Shown in pieces: positions 48,371 through 59,069 of a stretch of 64,000 nt of DNA. This DNA comes from Betaproteobacteria bacterium (GTDB lineage: Bacteria > Pseudomonadota > Gammaproteobacteria > Burkholderiales > Burkholderiaceae_C). The notes below the pieces were generated by a model. It worked only from the letters and a program-made list of their open reading frames with translations. It was not told the origin of the DNA and made no database searches. Numbering within the stretch: position 1 is the stretch's first letter; every line of letters starts with the position of its first letter. The stretch lies in NCBI GenBank assembly GCA_016704535.1, contig JADIZZ010000014.1, forward strand, positions 1 through 64,000, in the 5' to 3' direction. A program made the translations under genes and the position numbers.

Positions 48371-49156
48371 TCAGTCCTCGGGCGGAGCCACCATTGCGTG
48401 GCTGAAGCCACCGTCGACGAAGGTGATCTCGGCCGTGACGCCGCCGGCCAGGTCGGACAGCAGGAAGGCCGCGACATTGCCGACGTCGTCGATGGTGACG
48501 TTGCGCCCCAGCGGCGAACCGGCGGCCACCATGCCCAGCAGCTTGCCGAAGTCCTTGATGCCACTGGCCGCCAGCGTCCTGATCGGGCCGGCCGAGATGC
48601 CGTTGACGCGGATGCCCCTGCGGCCCAGGTTGGCCGCCAGGTAGCGCACGCTGGCTTCCAGGCTGGCCTTGGCCAGGCCCATGGTGTTGTAGTTGGGCAC
48701 CGCGCGCATCGAGCCCAGATAGCTCAGCGTCAGCAGCGCGCTTTGTGGCTTCAGGTAGGGCAGGGCGGCCTTGGCCATGGCCGGGAAGCTGTAGGCCGAG
48801 ATGTCGTGCGCGATGCGGAAGTTCTCGCGCGTCAGGCCGTCGAGAAAGTCGCCGGCGATGGCCTCGCGCGGCGCGAAGCCGATGCTGTGCACGAAGCCGT
48901 CGAATTGTCCCCACGCGGCGCCCAGGCCTTCGAAGGTGGCGGCAATCTGCGCGTCGTCACCGACATCGCAGTCGAAGATCAGTTCTGAGCCGAATTCCTT
49001 GGCGAAGTCGGTGATGCGCTCCTTGAAGCGCTCGCCCACGTAGCTGAAGGCCAGTTCGGCCCCCTGGGCGTGACAGGCGCGGGCAATGCCATAGGCGATG
49101 GAACGGTTGGACAGCACCCCGGTGATGAGGAAGCGCTTGCCGGCGAGAAAACCCAT
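48371..49156 (-). CDS. fabI: Enoyl-[acyl-carrier-protein] reductase (NADH)
   Basis: The 261-residue short-chain dehydrogenase of the FabI type has GKRFLITGVLSNRSIAYGIA (cofactor binding) and the Y-x6-K catalytic pair in NYNTMGLAKASLEAS. Its other conserved blocks are RVNGISAGPIRTLAASGI and the end FVDGGFSHAM. It catalyses the last reduction of each fatty acid elongation cycle. ATG 49156 is the family start although the frame is open upstream. It is divergent from the rimP operon. Confidence 0.96.
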   Translation of the reverse strand: MGFLAGKRFLITGVLSNRSIAYGIARACHAQGAELAFSYVGERFKERITDFAKEFGSELIFDCDVGDDAQIAATFEGLGAAWGQFDGFVHSIGFAPREAIAGDFLDGLTRENFRIAHDISAYSFPAMAKAALPYLKPQSALLTLSYLGSMRAVPNYNTMGLAKASLEASVRYLAANLGRRGIRVNGISAGPIRTLAASGIKDFGKLLGMVAAGSPLGRNVTIDDVGNVAAFLLSDLAGGVTAEITFVDGGFSHAMVAPPED

Positions 49157-49261
49157 GAATATCTCCGTGCCTATGCCCGTTTCGGAAGGGCGGGATTCTG
49201 TCACGCGGCCGTAGGACGAACGGTGGGGGCGTCTCGGCGCGCCCGCCGGCAGCCCGCTTGG

Positions 49262-49274
49262 GTTGCACTGCAAC
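49262..49274. promoter_or_regulatory. Palindrome GTTGCACTGCAAC upstream of fabI and rimP
   Basis: A perfect 6+1+6 palindrome lies just upstream of the rimP -35 and 106 bp from the fabI start. Its right half plus the next two bases (CTGCAACA) equals the right half of the phaP repeats at 11654 and 11713, so it may bind the same or a related regulator. Confidence 0.35.
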
Positions 49275-49281
49275 ATCGGTC

Positions 49282-49311
49282 TTGCAGCGTGCCGATCTGG
49301 CTGTCTATAAT
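49282..49311 (+). promoter_or_regulatory. Sigma-70 promoter of the rimP-nusA-infB operon
   Basis: TTGCAG (49282-49287) and a perfect TATAAT (49306-49311) are separated by 18 bp. Transcription should start near 49318, about 300 nt before rimP. Confidence 0.8.
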
Positions 49312-49336
49312 CCGCGTTTTCCGGGTGGTGCTGCGT

Positions 49337-49364
49337 GGGCGGAATTTTCCTGCCCATTTTTTTT
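49337..49364 (+). terminator. Leader terminator/attenuator before rimP-nusA
   Basis: GGGCGGAA / TTCCTGCCC forms a hairpin with one bulged T, followed by A and eight Ts. It lies only about 20 nt after the predicted start of transcription and about 250 nt before rimP, so it can act only on this operon's own leader. Attenuation sensitive to NusA is a reasonable hypothesis. Confidence 0.75.
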
Positions 49365-49614
49365 GCTTGATCGACTTTCTGAAAGCGCGCTGCTCGTCAG
49401 CGGGTAGGCAGGTCCGGTCTTGGCGGCTCGCCCGGTGGCAAGGGCGACGGCAGGCATATCGGACACGCGAAGTTTGAACAGCAATCACGTCAGGGCGGGC
49501 GGCAAGGTCTCAGGCCCACGCACCCCAAGAACCCCGAGCAGGGCACCCCGTGCCGGCACGCCAGGCGGCAACGTCACGGCGGCGCGCCGCGTGGCTGAGC
49601 CGCGTCCGACACCG

Positions 49615-50217
49615 GTGGGCGTGCGCGTGGGTTGGCGCGAGGCCATCGCAGCCACCGTCGGCGGGCTGGGTTTCGAACTGGTGGACATCGAGCGCGCGCA
49701 GCGCGGCCTGTTGCGCATCTTCATCGACCGCATTCCCGGCCGCGAGTACAGCGTGCCGGGCGAATTCATTACCGTCGACGATTGCGAGCAGGTCACGCGC
49801 CAGTTGCAGTACGCGCTGGAAGTGGAAGGCCTGGAGTACAGCCGGCTCGAGGTGTCCTCGCCGGGGCTGGACCGGCCGCTGCGGACCGACGCCGATTTCC
49901 AGCGGTTTGCCGGGCAGGCCGTGCAGATCACGCTGAAGGTGCCTTTCCAGGGCCGCAAGAGCTGGCAGGGGGTGTTGACCCCTGCCGAACGCGAGCCCGC
50001 GGCCGATGGCGTCGACCCGCCTGCGGGCGCCTGGAGCCTGGTGTTCAAGGATGGCAAGGCCGAGCAGGTGCTCGGTTTCAAGCTCGAAGAGGTGCGCGAG
50101 GCCCGTCTCGTGCCCGTGGTTGATTTCAAGGGCCGCAAGCTCCGGAACGATTCCGGTGACGCAGGCTCAGCCGAGGCGGCGCCCGAAGAGGGCGCGCCAG
50201 GCACCGATGGAGGCTAA
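49615..50217 (+). CDS. rimP: Ribosome maturation factor RimP
   Basis: The protein of about 200 residues contains the RimP core: GGLGFELVDIERAQRGLLRI, FITVDDCEQVTRQLQYALEV and the signature LEVSSPGLDRPLR, then a C-terminal SH3-like domain. RimP is needed for 30S subunit maturation. The start is uncertain: the frame is open back to TTG 49420 with no ATG. GTG 49615 gives an N-terminus like other RimP proteins, while GTG 49591 is an alternative. It leads directly into nusA, 6 bp away. Confidence 0.9.
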   Translation: MGVRVGWREAIAATVGGLGFELVDIERAQRGLLRIFIDRIPGREYSVPGEFITVDDCEQVTRQLQYALEVEGLEYSRLEVSSPGLDRPLRTDADFQRFAGQAVQITLKVPFQGRKSWQGVLTPAEREPAADGVDPPAGAWSLVFKDGKAEQVLGFKLEEVREARLVPVVDFKGRKLRNDSGDAGSAEAAPEEGAPGTDGG

Positions 50218-50223
50218 GGGAAG

Positions 50224-51702
50224 ATGAACCGCGAAATGTTGATGCTGGTGGATGCGATCTCTCGCGAGAAGACCGTCGATCGTGACGTCGTCTTTGGCGC
50301 GGTGGAAGCGGCGCTTGCTTCGGCCACCAAGAAGCTCAACGGCGGCGAGGTCGACATCCGCGTTGCCGTCGACCGGGACACCGGCGAGTACGAGACCTTC
50401 CGCCGCTGGCTGGTGGTGCCCGACAGCGCCGGATTGCAGAACCCCGATTCCGAGGAACTGCTTTCCGAGGCGTTGGAACGCATTCCCGATATCGAGGAAG
50501 GCGATTACATCGAAGAAGCCATCGAGTCGCTGACCATCGGTCGCATTGGCGCGCAGGCGGCCAAGCAGGTGATCCTGCAGAAGATCCGCGATGCCGAGCG
50601 TGAGCAACTGCTGAACGACTTCCTGGCCCGCGGCGAGAAGATCTTCGTCGGCACCGTCAAGCGGCTGGACAAGGGCGACATCATCGTCGAGAGCGGCCGT
50701 GTCGAAGGACGCCTGAAGCGCAGCGAGATGATCCCGAAGGAAAACCTGCGCAGCGGCGACCGCGTGCGGGCCTACCTGATGGGCATCGACGCCACTCAGC
50801 GCGGCCCGCAGATCATGCTCAGCCGCAGCGCGCCGGGTTTCATGATCGAGCTCTTTGCGCAGGAAGTGCCCGAGATCGAACAGGGCCTGCTCGAGATCAA
50901 GAGCTGTGCCCGCGACCCGGGCAGCCGCGCCAAGATCGCCGTGGTCAGCCACGACCGCCGCGTCGACCCCATCGGCACCTGCGTCGGCGTGCGCGGCTCG
51001 CGCGTCAACGCCGTCACCAACGAGATCGCGGGTGAACGTGTCGATATCGTGCTGTGGTCGGACGACCCAGCGCAGTTCGTCATCGGCGCGCTGGCACCGG
51101 CCAACGTCGTGAGCATCGTTGTCGACGAGGAGCGCCATGCGATGGACGTGGTGGTCGACGAGGAGAACCTCGCCATTGCCATTGGCCGCGGCGGCCAGAA
51201 CGTGCGCCTGGCGTCCGAGCTGACCGGGTGGCGCATCAACATCATGACCGCCGAGGAGTCGCAGGCAAAGCAGGCCGGCGAAAGCGAATCGGTGCGCCAG
51301 CTCTTCGTAGACAAGCTCGACGTCGACGCCGAGGTGGCCGACATCCTGATCGCGGAAGGCTTCAGCAGCCTGGAAGAGGTGGCCTATGTGCCACTGCAGG
51401 AAATGCTCGAGATCGAGAGCTTCGACGAAGACACGGTGCACGAACTGCGCACCCGTGCCAAGGACGCGTTGCTGACGATGGAGATCGAGAAGGAAGAACA
51501 GGTCGAGGAAGTCTCGCAGGACCTGCGCGACCTGGAAGGCCTGAACCCCGAATTGATCGCCAAGCTGGCAGTGGGCGGCATCCACACCCGCGACGACCTG
51601 GCCGACCTCGCTGTCGACGAGCTGACCGAGCTGACCGGCATCGAAGACGAGGCCGCCAAGAGTCTGATCATGAAGGCCCGCGAGCACTGGTTCACTGCCT
51701 GA
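50224..51702 (+). CDS. nusA: Transcription termination/antitermination factor NusA
   Basis: The 492-residue protein has an N-terminal RNA-polymerase-binding domain (about 1-125), an S1 domain (FVGTVKRLDKGDIIVESG), two KH domains (GERVDIVLWSDDPAQFV and AIGRGGQNVRLASELTGW) and two C-terminal acidic HhH repeats (to residue 492), as in Proteobacteria. It modulates pausing, termination and antitermination, and in E. coli it regulates its own operon. It follows rimP by 6 bp. Confidence 0.98.
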   Translation: MNREMLMLVDAISREKTVDRDVVFGAVEAALASATKKLNGGEVDIRVAVDRDTGEYETFRRWLVVPDSAGLQNPDSEELLSEALERIPDIEEGDYIEEAIESLTIGRIGAQAAKQVILQKIRDAEREQLLNDFLARGEKIFVGTVKRLDKGDIIVESGRVEGRLKRSEMIPKENLRSGDRVRAYLMGIDATQRGPQIMLSRSAPGFMIELFAQEVPEIEQGLLEIKSCARDPGSRAKIAVVSHDRRVDPIGTCVGVRGSRVNAVTNEIAGERVDIVLWSDDPAQFVIGALAPANVVSIVVDEERHAMDVVVDEENLAIAIGRGGQNVRLASELTGWRINIMTAEESQAKQAGESESVRQLFVDKLDVDAEVADILIAEGFSSLEEVAYVPLQEMLEIESFDEDTVHELRTRAKDALLTMEIEKEEQVEEVSQDLRDLEGLNPELIAKLAVGGIHTRDDLADLAVDELTELTGIEDEAAKSLIMKAREHWFTA

Positions 51703-51757
51703 AGGCGCTGACGAACCGCTTGCCTGCCCGCACCGCATACCTTAGGAAATCGTACTT

Positions 51758-54682
51758 ATGGCCGTGATCACCGTCGCCCAGTTTGCTGCCCAGCTAGGCC
51801 GCCCCACCACGGCCCTCATCGAGCAGCTTCAATCGGCCGGCGTCACCAAGCAGTCGCCGGACGACGCGCTGACCGAGTCCGACAAGGAGCGGTTGCTCGA
51901 TTTCCTGCGCACCTCGCACGGCACCGCGGCGGGTGCCGAGCGCAAGAAGATCACGATCACGAAGAAGACGTCGACCGAGATCAAGCAGGCCGACGCCAGC
52001 GGGCGCGCTCGCACCATCCAGGTGGAAGTTCGCAAGAAGCGCACCTTCGTCAAACGCGACGACGCATCGCCAGCCATAGAAGTGCCCACCGGCCCGAGCG
52101 CCGACGAACTCGACCTGCAGCGGCGCGAGGAAGAGGCGCGCGCCCAGGCCGAGGCCTTCCGCAAGCAGGAGGAGGAACTGGCCGAAGTGCGGCGAGCGCG
52201 AGAGGAAAACGAGCGTGCCGCCCGCGAAGCCGCCGATGCGGCGGCGGCGGAAGCCGCTGCCGCGCGCGCCGTGGCCGAAGCGGCCGCGCGGCAGGCTGCC
52301 GCCGAAGCCGAAGCCGCCGCTGCGCTGGCCAAGGCCGCCGGTCCCAAGCTGACCAAGGCGCAGGCTGCAGAGGCCGCAAAGGCCGCCGAAGCCAAGGCCG
52401 TCGCCGAAACGAAGGCTGCCGCCGAAGCGGCCGCTGCCGAAGCCGCCAAGCCGGTGGAGCCGCCCAAGCCCGTGCTGCGAGTGGTCAAGGCCGCCGACAA
52501 GGCCGCCGAAGACAGCGCCAAGGCCGACGACCTGGCGCGCCGCCGCAAAGCCGCCGAGGCCGAGGCTGCCGCCATCCGCGCGATGATGTCTGGCACGAAG
52601 AAGGTGCTGGTCGCCAAGAAGCCCGAGGAGCCGGCCAAGGCCGAGGCGGCGAAGGAAGCCATCAAGGGCACCATCCACAAGCCGACCGCCAAACCCGGCG
52701 CGCCGGGTGCCGCCACCACGGCCGCCAAGCCGGGCGACAAGAAGCAGGTCAAGAGCGAGAAGCTCAGCAGCAGCTGGGCCGACGACGCGGCGAAGAAGCG
52801 CGCTGCGCTGAAGACCCGTGGCGACAGCGGAGGTGGCCGTGCCGGCTGGCGTGCCCCGCGTGGCGGAGCGCGTCGTGGCGAGGCCGGCAACGGCCAGAGC
52901 TACACCGCGCAGCCCGAAGCCGTGGTGCAGGAGGTGCACGTGCCCGAGACCATCAGCGTGGCCGACCTGGCGCACAAGATGAGCGTGAAGGCGTCCGAGG
53001 TCATCAAGCAGCTGATGAAGCTGGGCCAGATGGTCACCATCAACCAGCAGCTCGACCAGGAGACGGCGATGATCGTCGTCGAGGAAATGGGCCACAAGGC
53101 GCTGGCCGCCAAGCTGGACGACCCGGAAGCCTTCACCGAAGAGGAAACCGCGCTGCACGACGCGGCCGAGCAGCTGCCGCGTGCGCCGGTGGTCACCGTC
53201 ATGGGTCACGTCGACCACGGCAAGACCAGCCTGCTGGACTACATCCGCCGTGCCCGCGTCGCCGCAGGCGAAGCCGGCGGCATCACGCAGCACATCGGCG
53301 CCTACCACGTGGAAACGCCGCGCGGCATGATCACCTTCCTCGACACCCCGGGCCACGCCGCGTTCACCGCGATGCGTGCCCGCGGCGCCAAGGCCACCGA
53401 CATCGTCATCCTGGTGGTGGCGGCCGACGACGGCGTGATGCCGCAGACCAAGGAAGCCATCGCGCACGCCAAGGCGGCGGGCGTGCCCATCGTCGTGGCC
53501 ATGAACAAGATCGACAAGCCCGACGCCAACCTCGAGCGCGTGAAGAGCGAACTGGTGGCCGAAGGCGTGATCCCGGAAGACTTCGGTGGCGAGTCACCGT
53601 TCGTCGGCGTGTCTGCGAAGATGGGCACGGGCGTCGACACGCTGCTGGAGCAGGTATTGCTGCAGGCCGAGGTGCTGGAGCTCACGGCACCGACCGATGC
53701 CGCCGCCAAGGGCCTGGTCATCGAAGCCAAGCTCGACAAGGGCCGCGGCCCGGTGGCCACGATCCTGGTGCAGAGTGGCACGCTGAAGAAGGGCGACGTC
53801 GTGCTGGCGGGCAGCAGCTACGGCCGCGTGCGCGCGATGCTCGACGAGGACGGCAAGTCCATCGAATCCGCCGGGCCTTCGCTGCCGGTCGAGATCCAGG
53901 GCTTGACCGAAGTGCCGCAAGCAGGCGACGAGTTCATGGTGCTGGGCGATGAGCGGCGTGCTCGCGAGATCGCCACCTTCCGCCAGGGCAAGTACCGCGA
54001 AGTGACGCTGAACAAGCGCCAGGCCGCGAAGCTGGAAGGCATGTTCGAGAACATGGGCGAAGGCGCGGCGCAGACGCTGAGCCTGATCGTCAAGGCCGAC
54101 GTGCAGGGTTCGCAGGAAGCGCTGGCGCAGAGCCTGGTCAAGCTGTCGACACCCGAAGTCAAGGTGCAGATCGTGCATGCCGCGGTGGGTGGCATCAGCG
54201 AGAGCGACATCAACCTGGCCATCGCCAGCAAGGCCGTCGTCATCGGCTTCAACGTGCGCGCCGATGCCGGCGCGCGCAAGCTGGCCGAAGGCAATGGCGT
54301 CGACCTCAAGTACTACAACATCATTTACGACGCGGTCGACGAGATCAAGGCGGCCATGGGCGGCATGCTGGCCCCGGAGCAGCGCGAGGAAGTCATCGGC
54401 ACGGCCGAGATCCGCACCGTGTTCGTGGCCAGCAAGATCGGCACGGTGGCGGGTTGCATGATCACCGCCGGCCAGGTCATCCGCAACGCCAAGTTCCGCC
54501 TGCTGCGCGACCACACGGTGATCTACACCGGCGAAGTCGAGTCGGTGAAGCGGTTGAAGGACGACGTGCGCGAAGTCAAGGAAGGCTTCGAGTGCGGCAT
54601 CAAGCTGAAGAACTACAACGACATCAAGGAAGGCGATCAGCTCGAGTTCTTCGAAGTCAAGGAAGTCGCGCGAACGCTTTAA
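51758..54682 (+). CDS. infB: Translation initiation factor IF-2
   Basis: This 974-residue GTPase has an IF2N domain at residues 1-50 (VAQFAAQLGRPTTALIEQL) and a long Ala/Glu/Lys-rich linker to about residue 390. A second IF2N follows (ISVADLAHKMSVKASEVIKQ), then the G domain (G1 GHVDHGKTSLLD, G3 DTPGHAAF, G4 NKID) and the C-terminal fMet-tRNA-binding domains. It brings initiator tRNA to the 30S subunit. It stands 55 bp after nusA in the usual order. Confidence 0.98.
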   Translation: MAVITVAQFAAQLGRPTTALIEQLQSAGVTKQSPDDALTESDKERLLDFLRTSHGTAAGAERKKITITKKTSTEIKQADASGRARTIQVEVRKKRTFVKRDDASPAIEVPTGPSADELDLQRREEEARAQAEAFRKQEEELAEVRRAREENERAAREAADAAAAEAAAARAVAEAAARQAAAEAEAAAALAKAAGPKLTKAQAAEAAKAAEAKAVAETKAAAEAAAAEAAKPVEPPKPVLRVVKAADKAAEDSAKADDLARRRKAAEAEAAAIRAMMSGTKKVLVAKKPEEPAKAEAAKEAIKGTIHKPTAKPGAPGAATTAAKPGDKKQVKSEKLSSSWADDAAKKRAALKTRGDSGGGRAGWRAPRGGARRGEAGNGQSYTAQPEAVVQEVHVPETISVADLAHKMSVKASEVIKQLMKLGQMVTINQQLDQETAMIVVEEMGHKALAAKLDDPEAFTEEETALHDAAEQLPRAPVVTVMGHVDHGKTSLLDYIRRARVAAGEAGGITQHIGAYHVETPRGMITFLDTPGHAAFTAMRARGAKATDIVILVVAADDGVMPQTKEAIAHAKAAGVPIVVAMNKIDKPDANLERVKSELVAEGVIPEDFGGESPFVGVSAKMGTGVDTLLEQVLLQAEVLELTAPTDAAAKGLVIEAKLDKGRGPVATILVQSGTLKKGDVVLAGSSYGRVRAMLDEDGKSIESAGPSLPVEIQGLTEVPQAGDEFMVLGDERRAREIATFRQGKYREVTLNKRQAAKLEGMFENMGEGAAQTLSLIVKADVQGSQEALAQSLVKLSTPEVKVQIVHAAVGGISESDINLAIASKAVVIGFNVRADAGARKLAEGNGVDLKYYNIIYDAVDEIKAAMGGMLAPEQREEVIGTAEIRTVFVASKIGTVAGCMITAGQVIRNAKFRLLRDHTVIYTGEVESVKRLKDDVREVKEGFECGIKLKNYNDIKEGDQLEFFEVKEVARTL

Positions 54683-54754
54683 GGCGGATTTGCCCTCACC
54701 TGCAAACCCCGCCTGCTGAAAAGAAGGCGGGCTGGCTTAAAGCCGGTTCATCGA

Positions 54755-54817
54755 CTCCAAGCTCACTCCGTTCGCTGCCCCCAAGGGGCGCTTCAATGCC
54801 TTCGGGCGGCCGGGCGG
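54755..54817. repeat. Candidate GC-rich intergenic repeat (REP-like)
   Basis: The segment between infB and rbfA reads CTCCGTTCGCTGCCCCCAAG then GGGCGCTTCAATGCCTTCGG then GCGGCCGGGCGG, with nested inverted repeats. I recall very similar intergenic blocks in many Comamonadaceae/Rubrivivax-group genomes. The copy number cannot be judged from one window; a related but diverged hairpin lies at 21310-21330. Confidence 0.4.
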
Positions 54818-54824
54818 CATTGAC

Positions 54825-55190
54825 ATGCGACACAAGAAAGCCGTCCCCAACCGCAGCTACCGCGTCGCCGACCAGATCCAGCGCGACGTGGCCGAGCTCA
54901 TCCGTGATCTGAAGGATCCGCGGCTGGGCATGGTCACGATCAACAGCGTCGAGGTCTCGCCCGACTACGCCCATGCGCAGATCTTCTTCTCGGTGCTCGT
55001 CGGCACGCCCGAGGACAGCGCCGCGGCGCTGAACGAGGCCGCGGGTTTCATCCGCAACGGCCTCTTCAAGCGCCTGTCGATCCACACCGTGCCGACCTTG
55101 CACTTCCACTTCGACAAGACCACCGAGCGCGCGCTGGACCTCACGGCCCTGATCGCACGCGCCAACGCGACCAGGGCCAAGGAAGATTGA
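54825..55190 (+). CDS. rbfA: 30S ribosome-binding factor A
   Basis: The 121-residue KH-like protein starts MRHKKAVPNRSYRVADQIQR and has the family blocks ELIRDLKDPRLGMVTINSVEV and DYAHAQIFFSVL, ending FHFDKTTERALDLTALI. It assists maturation of the 16S rRNA 5' end. Its TGA shares one base with the truB ATG (TGATG). A 142-bp gap with the REP-like element separates it from infB. Confidence 0.97.
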   Translation: MRHKKAVPNRSYRVADQIQRDVAELIRDLKDPRLGMVTINSVEVSPDYAHAQIFFSVLVGTPEDSAAALNEAAGFIRNGLFKRLSIHTVPTLHFHFDKTTERALDLTALIARANATRAKED

Positions 55191-56092
55191 TGGATGCCCG
55201 CGTGCCGCGCCTGCCCCGCAAGCCGCTGAACGGCGTGCTGCTGCTCGACAAGCCCCTGGGCTGGACGAGCAACGACGCGCTGCAGAAGGCCAAGGGCATC
55301 CTGCGCGCGGAGAAGGGCGGCCACACCGGCACGCTGGACCCGCTGGCCACCGGGCTGCTGCCGCTGTGTTTCGGCAGCGCCACCAAGTTCAGCCAAGCCA
55401 GCCTCGACGCCGACAAGCGCTACACCGCAACGCTGCGCCTGGGCCAGCGCACGAGCACCGGCGATCGCGAGGGCGAAATCATCGAAGAGCGAGCCGTCGC
55501 CGTCGACCGCGCCGCCATCGAGGCCGCCTGCCGGCGTTACACCGGCGCCATCGACCAGACGCCACCGATGCACTCTGCGCTGAAGCATCAGGGCCGGGCG
55601 CTCTACGACTACGCGCGTGCCGGGGTCGAGGTCGAGCGCCCGACAAGGGCCGTGACGATTCACCGTATCGACATCGTGTCCTGGCACGATGCCGAACTGG
55701 TGATCGACGTGGCCTGCAGCAAGGGCACCTACATCCGCACGCTGGCCGAAGACATCGGCGCCGCGCTCGGTTGCGGTGCCCACCTCAGCGCGCTGCGCCG
55801 CACCGCCAGCGGCACGCTGGACGTGGCGCAGGCGGTGACGCTGGAGCAATTGCAGGCGCTGGATGTCGCGGGGCGCGAGGCGCTGCTGCTGCGCCCCGAC
55901 GCCCTGGTGGCAGGCTGGCCAGCCGTGCACCTGGCCGACGACGAGGCCGGGCGTTTCCTGAACGGTCTGCGCCGGCGCGTGGCGCTGTCCGACGCGCCCG
56001 CCGTGCGTGTCTACCGGCGCCCGCCGGAACCCCGACGCACCGGTGGCCTTTCTCGGAACCGCCCATATCACCTCAGGCGAACTGATCGCTGA
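55190..56092 (+). CDS. truB: tRNA pseudouridine(55) synthase TruB, C-terminus frameshifted
   Basis: TruB modifies U55 in the T-loop of tRNAs. The catalytic block KGGHTGTLDPLATGLLPLC (active Asp) and later SKGTYIRTLAEDIGAALGCG are intact. Up to VYRR near 56010 the protein follows the family, then it reads into an unrelated tail ending at 56092. In the frame one base on, the sequence continues with ARRNPDAPVAFLGTAHITSG and ends LLSPIEVQDAP with TGA at 56130-56132, overlapping the typA start as ATGA. An extra C near 56013 explains this. The error changes about 40 C-terminal residues, outside the catalytic core. Confidence 0.92.
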   Translation: MDARVPRLPRKPLNGVLLLDKPLGWTSNDALQKAKGILRAEKGGHTGTLDPLATGLLPLCFGSATKFSQASLDADKRYTATLRLGQRTSTGDREGEIIEERAVAVDRAAIEAACRRYTGAIDQTPPMHSALKHQGRALYDYARAGVEVERPTRAVTIHRIDIVSWHDAELVIDVACSKGTYIRTLAEDIGAALGCGAHLSALRRTASGTLDVAQAVTLEQLQALDVAGREALLLRPDALVAGWPAVHLADDEAGRFLNGLRRRVALSDAPAVRVYRRPPEPRRTGGLSRNRPYHLRRTDR

Positions 56093-56128
56093 TCGCCTGC
56101 TGAGCCCCATCGAAGTCCAGGACGCCCC

Positions 56129-57973
<1,845 letters not shown>

Positions 57974-57986
57974 GCGCAGGCCCGGC

Positions 57987-58886
57987 ATGCCGATGACGCA
58001 CCGCAAGGCGGTGTGGGTGATGGTGGGCGCGGCTTTGCTGTGGAGCATCGCCGGAGTCGTCTCTCGCCACCTCGAGGCTGCGCGAGGCTTCGAAGTCACC
58101 TTCTGGCGCAGCGGTTTCAACGCGCTGGCGCTCGTCGTGCTGCTGTCCTGGCTGAAGGGCCCCGGCCCACTGTGGGCCGCACTGCGCGGTGGCGGCCGCG
58201 CGATGTGGCTCAGCGGTGTCTGCTGGGCGGTGATGTACACCGCCTTCATGATGGCCTTGACGCTCACCAGCGTGGCCAACGTGCTGGTGACGATGGCCAT
58301 CGGCCCGCTGCTCACTGCGCTGCTGGCGCGCGCAGCGCTCGGCCACCGGCTGGCGCCTCGCACCTGGGGCGCCATCGCACTGGCCGGCGCGGGCATCGCC
58401 TGGATGTATGGCCACGAGGTGGTGGGCAACGACCCGAAGGCGCTGCTGGGCACATTGGTGGCGCTTGCCGTGCCGATGGCGGCGGCCGTCAACTGGACGC
58501 TGCTGCAGCACCTGAAGGGCCACGACACCCCTCCCGACATGCTGAGCGCCGTGCTCATCGGTGCGCTGCTCTCGGCCGCGGTGACACTGCCCCTGGCATG
58601 GCCGCTGGCTGCGTCGGCGCACGACCTGTCGCTGCTGGCGCTGCTGGGTGTGGTGCAGTTGGCGATTCCCTGCCTGATGGCCGTCGCTGCCGCGCGTGTG
58701 CTCTCGGGGCCGGAAATCTCGCTGCTGGGCCTGCTCGAAGTGGTGTTCGGCGTTTTGTGGGCCTGGTTGGGTGCGGGTGAGACCCCGTCGGCGGCCGTTC
58801 TGGGCGGCGGCGCGCTGGTGCTGGCGGCGCTGGTAGTCAATGAGTGGCTGGGCCTGCGACAGCGCCAGCGGCCTGCCACCTCATAA
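57987..58886 (+). CDS. DMT/EamA-family transporter
   Basis: The 299-residue protein has ten predicted membrane helices in two EamA repeats (WVMVGAALLWSIAGVVSRHL at the start, GLLEVVFGVLWAWLGAGE in the last repeat). It is an inner-membrane permease of unknown substrate. It starts 13 bp after typA; ATG 57987 or 57993 could be used. It lacks the His-rich tail of the other DMT protein in this window. Confidence 0.88.
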   Translation: MPMTHRKAVWVMVGAALLWSIAGVVSRHLEAARGFEVTFWRSGFNALALVVLLSWLKGPGPLWAALRGGGRAMWLSGVCWAVMYTAFMMALTLTSVANVLVTMAIGPLLTALLARAALGHRLAPRTWGAIALAGAGIAWMYGHEVVGNDPKALLGTLVALAVPMAAAVNWTLLQHLKGHDTPPDMLSAVLIGALLSAAVTLPLAWPLAASAHDLSLLALLGVVQLAIPCLMAVAAARVLSGPEISLLGLLEVVFGVLWAWLGAGETPSAAVLGGGALVLAALVVNEWLGLRQRQRPATS

Positions 58887-58940
58887 GCTTCTGACCAACG
58901 GCGGGCTGGCCGCACACTTCACTGCGCGCAACGGTCGGCA

Positions 58941-58954
58941 TTGACCTGGATCAG
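58941..58954 (+). promoter_or_regulatory. FNR/ANR-like box upstream of the WS/DGAT gene
   Basis: TTGACCTGGATCAG matches the FNR-family consensus TTGAT-N4-ATCAA at 8 of 10 fixed positions. It lies 116 bp before the acyltransferase start, in the only sizeable gap of this operon (58887-59069). Confidence 0.45.
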
Positions 58955-59069
58955 CGCCTGACAGCGGACGCCATGGTGTGCCGGCGCCATCCGGGACATT
59001 CCTCAAGGCCCGTGTGAGCGCAGGCGCCTAGCATCGCGCTGCCGCAGCACGTCGGCTAGAAGGCCCCGC

